Positions 56,025 to 64,000 of a DNA stretch of 64,000 bases are shown here, piece by piece. The notes under the pieces are model-generated. The model was not told the origin of the DNA. It was given only the letters and a program-made list of their open reading frames with translations, and ran no database searches. The position numbers and the translations under genes are program-made. Position 1 is the stretch's first letter; each line of letters begins with the position of its first letter. Origin of the DNA: Zea mays (lineage: Eukaryota; Streptophyta; Magnoliopsida; Poales; Poaceae); the NCBI RefSeq assembly GCF_902167145.1, contig NC_050096.1:269350622-269414621 (forward strand). Direction: 5' to 3'.

Positions 56025-58859
56025 TTATTTGTCATCCAGGCTGGAGCTAATGATGGCGGTTTTGCGCTCGTCAGCGAACCCGAGGTTGATCCTTTTGGTT
56101 TCCTCAGTCGGCTGCATAGAGGCCACGGCTTGAGCTTTGTTCGTGGGTATCGCGAGGTCTTCCTTAGGCTTTGAGTTCGCCTGTGCAGAAGAAATCGCCG
56201 ATGGTTTGGTGGTGAGGGCCGCCTGAATGGCCACTCGGAAACATCCTGCGGTGCCTTGGAAGTCAGCGCGCACAGTTATGATCCCTCGTGGTCCTGGCAT
56301 CTTCAATATCATGTATGTATAATGTGGAATAGCCATGAACTTCGCCAATTCGGGCCTCCCGATGATGGCATTGTATCCGCAGTCGAAGTTTGCCACCTCG
56401 AACCTCAGGAACTCGGTTCTGTAGTTTTCTGGAGTTTCGAAGGTGACCGACATGTAGATGTGGCCCAGCGGGTACTCTCCTTCAGTCGGCACGATGCCGA
56501 AGAAGGGTGTGTCCGACTCGTGGAGCTCTTTGAGGGGAACTCCCAAGCCTTGGAGCTCTTTGAGGGGAACTCTCAAGCCTTGGAGCGTCCACTAGTACCT
56601 TCTTTAACCTGCTCTCTCGGATCACCGGATCGACGAGAAGCGGGTATTTGCCTGGGTGATCGAAGTTGAGCCATTGATCTGCTCGGGTGAAGGTGATCGG
56701 GTGCTTAGACCATCGGTACGGGGCGGGAGGACCGGTGGCCGCCACCAGTATCTGACGATCGTTGAGCTTTGTTGTCTCTTGCTTTCTTGTGACCCGTGTC
56801 CACCGAAGATGACGTTGACTTCTCTATCGACGCGTGGGAAGGCTCCTCCTCTTCCCTCCTCCTGCTGCTGGGGTTGTTGCGGTTCTCCCGATCCTCCTCG
56901 CGGTGGGGGAGGAGGGAGAGGTTGGAAAGGTCGGCCGTGCCCGACGGAGTGCTTGAAATCCCTACAGTTCTAGAGGGTGTGGCGCATGTCCTTGTGGTAC
57001 GAGCACTGGGCGTCGAGGATGTCGTCCAGCGTGCGTTCGCCTCCGCGAGGTCCTCCTCGGGCGCGAGAGGCGGGCGGTCCAGCGGCGTGGACCTCTTCAC
57101 GAGGCCTCTTCTCCCAGCGCTTGTCGAGTTGTTGGTTCAGGTCGCGTCGCGGCGCCGCTGGCGCAGGCTTCGCTCCTCCGATGAGGTCCTGAGCTCGTTC
57201 ATCGGCGGTGATGTAGAGGTCGGCCTCCTGGAACAGCTGCTCGGAGGTAGTCGGCGCCTTCTGCAATATGGTTCGGACAAAGGCCGAGTCGTTGGATCCC
57301 CTGTAGAAATCCTCGATCACTGCTGTCTTCGCGACCTCGGGGATACAATTTCTCATGGTCTAGAACCTTTTGAGGTATGACCAAAGAGTTTCGTCCCCCC
57401 GGCGCTTGATGGATTTGAGGTCCCATGGCTGCGCTGGTTTGTCAGAGAGAGACTGAAAGTTGGCGGTGAAGCGCCGACTGAAGTCGCTCCAGTCGTCAAT
57501 GCAGTGTCGGGGTAGGTGTCGCAGCCACTGCAGCACGTCTTGTCCGAGGACGATAGGCAAGTACGCGGTCATTACGTCCTCAGTCGCCCCAGCAGCTCGG
57601 GCAGCGGTGGTGTAGATGGCTAGCCAGCCTCCTAGATCCTGCTTAGGTTCATATTTGTCGACGTTGGATACCTTGAAGTTAGGGGGGCATTGAATGGCCC
57701 AGAGGCGTGGTGTAAGTGCTGATACTCCACATGTGTCCTCCTGTCGTTGATGATGTTGTTTGTCCTAGGGAGGGGAGCGGTTGTCGTGGTGCCTCGACCG
57801 TCCCAGGTGGTGCCACCAGTTGAAGCCGTGGCCGACTCGGTCTTGGTAGCCTGACTCCGTGCTGGGATGCCGTGATCCCGGTCGTACTCTTCCCGGCGAC
57901 GGATTTCGTTCTCGTGTCATCGTTCGCGCGAGGCGTTGATGGAGCTCCGCACGTCCCACCGACTGTTGATTGCGTGTCGTAGATCGTTCGGTGGGTGAGC
58001 GAGGGGTAGAAGATGATTGGCTGCTTGAGTGAACAACCGCCGTTAGCCCTCGGCGTCGGGAGTCCGGGGGAGGCCATTAGCTATCCGAGCCAATACTCCA
58101 CCGACTTCACTCGGCATGTTCATAGCTCGGGCGAAATCGGGGTTCAGGTTATGTCCGAAGAGTGGATTTTCCCGGCGTTGCCTTGTTTCCTGCTCAACCT
58201 GTTCTTGAGCCCGTCGACGATCGCATCGTCGGGAATTCCTTCTTTCCCGGAAGACACGTTCTTCCGGAGTTTCTCCCATCTCCGAGACCTCGTCTCGCGA
58301 TACGGGTTGCGCTGGGTCTTGTTCTCCGGCCTCGTGATGTCGCGGATATTTCGGCGTCGGTTCCTTCGTCGACGGGATTCCCGCTGAGGAGGTTCCTCTC
58401 CAGGCACGGTCGGTTCGTTGTTGGAGATGGGGGGCGATTCTACCCTTCCAATGAAGAGGACGTCGTGGTAGAATGGGACAGTTGTCGTGGCGACCTTCTT
58501 TCTGCCCTCCTTTGAGGACGAAGGTACAGAAAGAACAGCTTGCCGCCTCTCGGTCTCATTCGTTTCTTTCTTCCTCGTGATGTCCATTCTTCCGGCGGAG
58601 AGGCGGACAACGGGGTTCTCCGGGTTGACGGACCCTGGGCTCCTAGTTTGCTGAAGGTGACCTTTTCTCGAAGCACTGGAGGTTGCGCCTTTTCCTGCTT
58701 TGCTCCGATTTTCTTAGAGATTTTTGAGGAAGATTTTCTCTCCGGTGGATCCGCGATGCGATGTAGAGTTCCCTCCTCATCCGCTACAGATGAGATAGTT
58801 CCGAAGCAGAATGTGGACCCGGGGCGGAGGATGATCTTGTGCAGGAAGGTGACGGCCAT
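56025..58859 (-). pseudogene. gag: Element E gag and protease, degenerate
   Basis: ATG 58859 (MAVTFLHKIILRPG) is the likely start. Visible segments in changing frames are NPDFARAMNMPSEVGGVLARIANG, then DKYEPKQDLGGWLAIYTTAARAAGA and DWSDFSRRFTANFQS (gag core, 57700-57430), then a zinc-knuckle-like C..H....H....C (57000-56960). The protease end has EFLRFEVANFDCGYNAIIGRP. Stops include TGA 57919-57917, TAG 57362-57360 and TAG 56972-56970. The retropepsin active-site segment is missing: after KKVLVD a 30-bp unit is present twice (56520-56579) and the frame changes. Confidence 0.8.
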
Positions 58860-58890
58860 TGAGCTAGCTTGGATCGATGACACACCCCCC

Positions 58891-58905
58891 CTACCTGGCG
58901 TGCCA
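58891..58905 (-). promoter_or_regulatory. Primer binding site of element E
   Basis: Minus-strand TGGCACGCCAGGTAG lies eight bases inside the LTR, followed by a G-run. It has the form of PBSs common in maize gypsy elements (TGGCGCGCCAGGTAG-like). The tRNA was not assigned. Confidence 0.7.
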
Positions 58906-58913
58906 GCTGTTGG

Positions 58914-59415
58914 TGTTTTGGGTCCGACCGCGCACCCGGGGTTACCCCTCAAGGTGCTTTCAGGAGTAGGACGGTGTTATCGACTGTAGCCCGATGGTTC
59001 GTGCTGGATGCACGAGAAACAGTGGACAGAGGTTTACAGGTTCGTACCGCTTTAAGATGCGTAACACCATACGTCCTGGCAAGAGTGCTTTGTGTGGTGG
59101 GTTACAAGGGAGTTCTCTAGCGCTGAAAACGTAGAGAGTTGGGTGGAAGGCTAAGTAACGAGCATGTGATCTGAAGGGGTGCCCCCTAGGCCTTATATAC
59201 TCGACCGTGGGGCAGTACATGCAGGTATGATAACGATGTGTTCCTAAGGAATAGTGAACCAACTGAGTTTATCCTCCTATAATTCCGCCGACCCATCCTC
59301 GCTTGGTTCCGTTGTACGGGGCTCCTGCGCGGGAAGGTCGGGTCACTGTTGTGATTACTGCTCGAATTTGTTGGGTCGTCTGGGCCTGCGCCAATCTGGC
59401 CTTGCGCCAATCCAC
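58914..59415 (-). repeat. 5' LTR of element E, truncated by element F
   Basis: It matches 37353-37854 with few differences and stops at TCCAC, where element F begins. About 117 bp of the LTR should resume beyond the window. Confidence 0.88.
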
Positions 59416-60689
59416 TGTTAGAAATATGCCCTAGAGATAATCATAGAGATGAGCATATTTCTTTGTATCCATGATATATATATTGCTTAATTGAATATCC
59501 ATGGAAGGCACCTTGTATTGATTAGCAATTATGTGAATTGTTTGTGAGATTCTTTACTTATATGGTTATTCTAAATGATGTCCCTAGTCAGAGTCGATGA
59601 CTAGCATATGTATTAGTTGACGACTACATTTCACAAGTCATGAACATGGAGATGTTAAACTAATAATGTGGGCGCATGTATGACATGAGGCTGGACCGAC
59701 CCAACGTGAGATATTGTAATATAGTTCTCTTCTTGCAACATGAATACTGTATCCTTAGACCTGAGATTGTCTCATGTTCTCAAGATGTGAATTGACTTAC
59801 TTAGGGACTATCAAACGCTATCCCGTAACTGGGTAGTTATAAAGGTAGTTTTGGGTTTGTCAGGAAGCATGCTTTGAGACATGGTCAGTCAAGATGGAAT
59901 TTGTCCCTCTCTTTGTGAGAGAGATATCTATGGGCCCCTCGAGTGATTGGATCAAGAAATGCATGGTCGTGCTAGGGTTAAGAGTTAACCATTGAAAGGA
60001 TTCCAATTCACAGTATCGAGAAAGAGAGGTCAGCTTAGAGCCAGACCAAATATCGTGAGACAAAGGGAACAACATGTACGTAATGTCGCAATGGTTCGTC
60101 TGATATGATCTTTACGTACACATAGGAGTTGACATGTCTTGCTAGAGGCCGCTGTCAATTATTGGACCAAGTAAGAGTACTCGGGCTATGTCTATTTGTA
60201 CGTGAACCTATAGGGTCACACACTTAAGGGGAAGGAAGCCTAATTCGGATTAGATCCGAAATTAGACTGGGCTTTAGGGTTAATGATGGGCCTCGGCGTC
60301 AGAAGCCCACCATAACGCCTATATAATGAGGGGCGGGGGCACGGTTAAGAAATAACCTAATTCGCCACCTGCAAACCAGCAGCCGCCGCTCGCCTCTCGC
60401 CCTCGCCAAGCCGCCGTCGCGAACCTAGCAGTTCGGTACGCGGCGCTTCCTCCCTGTACGTGTGGATACCTCGGAGGTGCTGCATCTGGAGCACTTGGAC
60501 GAACTGTGCGAGGACGTGAAGGACGCCGGCGACTGCACGGCACTGCTCGACGCGTTCGTCTACATCGAGACGTCTTCCGCTGCTCTGCGCGTCTAGTGGT
60601 AATTCCATGACCTATAACCGCAGTAGTTCTTGGTATTATGGGGTTAAAAATTTTGTTTTGCGCTAGTGTAGCATCCCCGTAATCCTACA
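59416..60689 (+). repeat. 5' LTR of element F
   Basis: It runs from TGTTAGAAATATGCCC to ATCCTACA (1274 bp). A TATA box TATATAAT is at 60320-60327, followed by a GC-rich transcribed leader. The CCGGACAGTCCGG palindromes of the other LTRs are absent. Confidence 0.85.
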
Positions 60690-60690
60690 G

Positions 60691-60702
60691 TGGTATCGGA
60701 GC
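60691..60702 (+). promoter_or_regulatory. Primer binding site of element F
   Basis: TGGTATCGGAGC lies one base after the LTR, an initiator tRNA-Met type PBS. Confidence 0.85.
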
Positions 60703-62006
60703 AGGTTCTGCGTAGTTTTTGGTCTGGATCTAGGTTCATGAGATGGATCTACTTGATGCACGGTTTGATTAGATCAATTGGTAATAAAGGGTTGAAGTAG
60801 ATTACATCGGATATGACTGGAGAGATCAGTTCGTCCTTCTCTGTTGTATGCGCGACTTGCCCCTACCGGCTGGAATCACCATCGGGGCTAACTGCGTACA
60901 CAACCAGCAGATTGACGTAACAGATCCACGTCATGAGTGTAATCTTCTTCGGGTCGAAAGTCTCGGATTTGGGTTGATTTGATCAACCGCATGAGATTTC
61001 CAGTGGAATTTCCATACATACGATGCATTGAATCCTGTGAGGTTTTCAGGGCGCTGCCCTGAGACCCGCCGCCCAGCGGGACCGCCGTGGCTATCTGCTG
61101 AAGTGGCGAACGTATAGAAACGTGTTTGTCTAACCTGTTTTTGCAGGACATCTTGTGATCGGTATGGCTATTGTGTATATGATGCATGTTAATAAATTAT
61201 TCATGACCTGCGTGTCGTGACCAGGGCAATACGGCTGGAGCCACATGTATTGTCCAAATTTAATGTAATGACCTGCGTGTCAACATGTGATGATCCAAAG
61301 TGTATATGTAATTTGTTTACCAGCATACGTTAGATAGGTCTTGAAGGACTCATCACCTGGAGGATGGCATACCTATATCATGGAGATGGAGATCATCGTG
61401 ATGGACAGATTATTGGAGATGGGGATCACCATGTGACAGCAAGCCATACCGAATCACAACTGTTGTGTGAATGCCATTCTTATTGTTCTACTTGTTTATA
61501 TTGCATATATGTCCTTGCGTGCGATGTTATAAGTAGGACGATCCCTCATAAATGTTTAAGCTTTAATGCCTCTCCAAACCTTGCACTATCATAAGTCTTG
61601 TACAATTGGTGGTGGGTCTATGAAATTAGGGTGCCACCAGTTTTCCTTGACTAGATAGGTTTGTATCGGATACGAACTGCAAAAAGGGTTGGTTAACTTA
61701 AACAAAGTCAGCTTAATGGTTAAGGACTTTGAGGTATAAGGTTGGGAGCCGAGACATAGAGATGTCACCCAACAGCAGGAGTCATATATATGATATGATT
61801 AGCAAGGAGTTGCTTACCGATCTACCTTGTCTTCTAGCGGTGATGCTAAAGCTCACTAGTAGACTTGTTAGTTGTGGGTTCTGAATCACTAAGTATTAAT
61901 CGAGGGATATTGATTTTAGTGGGAGTAGACTATTAAATGTTTAATATGATTTACTCTGTCATGGATATTTTTGTCTTAGTATTTTGCATTATTTTGTTGT
62001 AGATAA
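60703..62006 (+). other. Leader of element F, no gene seen
   Basis: This 1.3-kb leader precedes the gag ATG. Short ORFs are chance frames. CATGACCTGCGTGTC-like segments near 61202 and 61267 form a small duplication. It probably holds packaging and dimerisation signals, which cannot be located by eye. Confidence 0.6.
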
Positions 62007-64000
62007 ATGGCACCTAGCACACCAACATTTACTTTGCGATCAATTCTTGAAAAGGATAAGTTAAATGGAACAAACTATACGGATTGGATCCGTAACCTGA
62101 GAATTGTTCTCAGGGCTGAAAAAAGGAAGACGTTCTAGACACCCCACTACCAGAGGATCCTGGTGAAAATGCAACTGCTGCAGCTAAAACCGCTTACAAG
62201 AAAGCAATGGATACTAATCTTGAAGTGAGTTGCCTAATGCTTGCTTGCATGGAGCCTGAGCTGCAGATGCAGTTTGAGACAAACCATGAGGTACACGATA
62301 TGATCGTGGCGCTCAAGGATATGTTCCAGACTTAGGCTAGGACTGAAAGGTTCAATGTGTCCAAAGCCTTTCTGGAATGCAAGCTAGCAGAAGGCGCAAC
62401 AGTTGGGCCACACGTAATTAAAATGGTTGGTTACAGTCAGAGGTTGGAGAAGCTAGGCTTCCTAATAAGCCAAGAGTTGGCCACTGACTTCATTTTGGCA
62501 TCTCTTCCGCCCAGCTATGCAAACTTCATCACGAACTACCATATGCATGGGGCGGAGAGGGGCCTCAATGAACTATGTGGCATGCTGAAAACTGCAGAGG
62601 GGGACATAAAGAAAAGCGCTGGCAGCAGCGGCCATGTGATGGCGGTCCAAAACAAACCCAACTTTAAGAAGAAGGGTAAAACTCAAAAGAAGAAGGGCAA
62701 GGCAAAGGATACAGTATCCAAGCCAAATCAAAAGCCCAAGGCTGGACCAGCTGCAGATGCAGAGTGCTTTTATTGCAAAGAACTTGGTCACTGGAAAAGG
62801 AATTGCAAGCAGTACTTGGCCTCTATTAAGGATCGCGACAGTAAGGGTACAGCCGCAGCAGGTACACTTGCTATTCACATTACAGAAATTTTTCTTGCTG
62901 ATTCTTATATTAATTCTTGGGTATTTGATACCGGATCGGTTGCCCATATTTGCAATTCGATGTAGGGAATGATAAGAAGTAGAAGCGTGAAAAGAGGAGA
63001 AGTTGATTTCCGGGTAGGCAATAATGCAAGAGTTGCTGCGTTGACCGTCGGGACGATGCAACTCCACCTCCCATCAGGATTTATTTTGGAGTTAAATAAT
63101 TGTTATCTAGTTCCTAGTATGAGTCGAAACATTATGTCTCCTTCATGTTTGATGAAGGATGGTTATTCATTTGCGAGTGAAAACAATGGTTGTGTGATCT
63201 CTAAGAATGGCATGTTTGTGGCTTTTGCATCCATTATGAATGGGTTATTCATTTTAAATCTTGATGATGCACCTATCTGTAATATTAGTGCTAAAAGGCC
63301 TCGGCCTAATGATTTAAGTCCTACCTACATGTGGCACTGTCGTTTGGGTCATATAAGTGAGAATCGCATGAAGAAGCTTCATTCTGATGGGCTTTTAACT
63401 TCGTTTGATTTTGAATCATATGAGACATGTGAAGCTTGCTTACTTGGTAAGATGACCAAGGCGCCTTTCACGGGTTTACCGGAGAGGACATTAGATTTAT
63501 TGGAACTCATACATACTGATGTGTGCGGACCAATGAGTACGACAGCTAGGGGAGGATTCCAATACTTCATAACCTTCACTGATGATTTTAGTAGATATGG
63601 GTATGTCTACTTAATGAAACACAAGTCTGAATCCTTAGAAAAGTTCAAAGAGTTTCAGAATGAAGTAGAAAATCAGCGTGGCAAGAAAATTAAAGCACTG
63701 CGATCAGATCGTGGTGGTGAATATTTGAGTCATGAGTTTAGCAATCATCTAAAGAGTTGTGGAATTGTTCCACAGCTTACGCCGCCTGGAACGCCTCAGA
63801 GGAATGGCGTGTCTGAGCGACGTAATCGGACTTTATTGGATATGGTTCGATCAATGATGAGCCAGTCGGACCTACCTTTGTCGTTTTGGGGATACGCTCT
63901 AGAAACAGCAGCTTTCACACTAAATAGGGTACCGTCTAAGTCCGTAGTTAAGACACCATATGAGATGTGGACTGGGAAGACTCCCAGTTTGTCTTTTCTG
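62007..64000 (+). pseudogene. Element F gag-pol polyprotein, broken, 3' end outside window
   Basis: ATG 62007 (MAPSTPTFTLRSILEKDKL, NYTDWIRNLRIVL) starts Gag. One base is missing in the A-run at 62119-62124, after which the frame runs on with TAG 62333-62335 and TAG 62963-62965. The zinc knuckle CFYCKELGHWKRNC is near 62765. Gag and pol share one frame here: the protease motif WVFDTGSVAHICNS (62920-62960), the integrase zinc finger (MWHCRLGHIS to CEACLLGK), and the integrase core HTDVCGPM, RSDRGGEYLS and QRNGVSERRNRTLL. The window ends in the integrase C-terminal part (GKTPSLSFL). Confidence 0.88.

Larger units (their letters stand above)
37353..59415 (-). mobile_element. Element E: Grande-like Ty3/gypsy (Tat lineage), interrupted by G, right LTR cut by F
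   Basis: In minus-strand order: 5' LTR (58914-59415, truncated), PBS, gag, protease, RT, RNase H, integrase, a tandem-repeat array, an antisense accessory gene, PPT and 3' LTR (37353-37971). RT before integrase makes it gypsy, and there is no chromodomain. Without G the element is about 13 kb. That size, the roughly 0.6-kb LTRs, the antisense accessory gene and the repeat arrays are what has been published for maize/teosinte Grande elements. The coding region has several stops and frameshifts. It is inserted in LTR fragment H. Confidence 0.85.
59416..64000 (+). mobile_element. Element F: non-Sirevirus Ty1/copia element, right end outside window
   Basis: 5' LTR, tRNA-Met PBS, a 1.3-kb leader and a gag-pol frame in copia order up to the integrase core. 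The left TSD copy would be TCCAC (59411-59415). LTR, Gag and Pol differ clearly from the Sirevirus elements here, and it is a different copia lineage that I could not name. Two TAG stops and one frameshift make this copy defective. Confidence 0.88.

Noticed and set aside
56256..58989. Many plus-strand ORFs of 100-190 codons over the gag region of element E.
   Set aside because: They are antisense shadows of the GC-rich gag, with no conserved motifs. The accessory gene of E lies elsewhere.
60300..60610. Possible coding exon in the GC-rich end of LTR F.
   Set aside because: It lies downstream of the LTR TATA box and before the PBS, so it is transcribed leader. No frame shows a known motif.

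Overview
This window looks like nuclear DNA from maize (Zea mays) or a very close relative. It is built mostly of nested LTR retrotransposons. Several LTRs carry tandem CCGGACAGTCCGG palindromes, PBSs complementary to initiator tRNA-Met, and LTR and internal sequence that I recognise as the maize Opie/Ji type of Sirevirus. Between the nests lies one well-preserved host gene. Family names come from recognition, not a database search; coordinates, frames and target-site duplications (TSDs) were read from the sequence.

Left nest (1-24223), four layers. A gypsy-type LTR remnant (D, 23121-24223) was hit by a minus-strand Opie/Ji-like element (C, 21033-23120 visible). C was hit by a plus-strand Sirevirus with an extra env-like gene (A, 1-21032, left end outside the window). 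A was hit by a complete minus-strand Opie/Ji-like element (B, 9475-18423, TSD AGCAG). B has an intact gag and a pol with a single stop. A is decayed.

Middle (24224-37352). This holds a SINE-like remnant, a degenerate solo LTR, a decayed hAT-type (DUF4371/zinc-finger) transposase pseudogene, a 734-bp non-autonomous hAT element with a perfect 8-bp TSD, and a nine-exon minus-strand gene (CDS 30168-35297). That gene encodes a 529-residue DUF1336 (EDR2-like C-terminal domain) protein with an N-terminal Met-Gly myristoylation context. Two stacked Sirevirus LTR fragments follow (36556-37352).

Right nest (37353-64000). A large minus-strand Ty3/gypsy element of the Tat lineage (E, 37353-59415 visible) closely fits the maize Grande type: about 619-bp LTRs, about 13 kb once the insertion is subtracted, an antisense accessory gene with its own TATA box and introns, and tandem-repeat arrays. 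A complete plus-strand Opie/Ji-like element (G, 42864-51848, TSD CCGAC) sits in the last coding exon of that accessory gene. A different copia element (F, 59416 to window end) interrupts the right LTR of E.

The main observations are these. (1) In three elements the gag/pol boundary has an AAG|GT donor and a YAG|GT acceptor, both phase 0, about 1.04-1.11 kb apart, that would fuse gag to pol in frame by splicing. (2) A and E carry accessory genes with host-gene-like features, and each was disrupted by an Opie/Ji-like insertion. (3) Most premature stops are TAG where CAG is expected, the signature of cytosine methylation decay at CHG sites.
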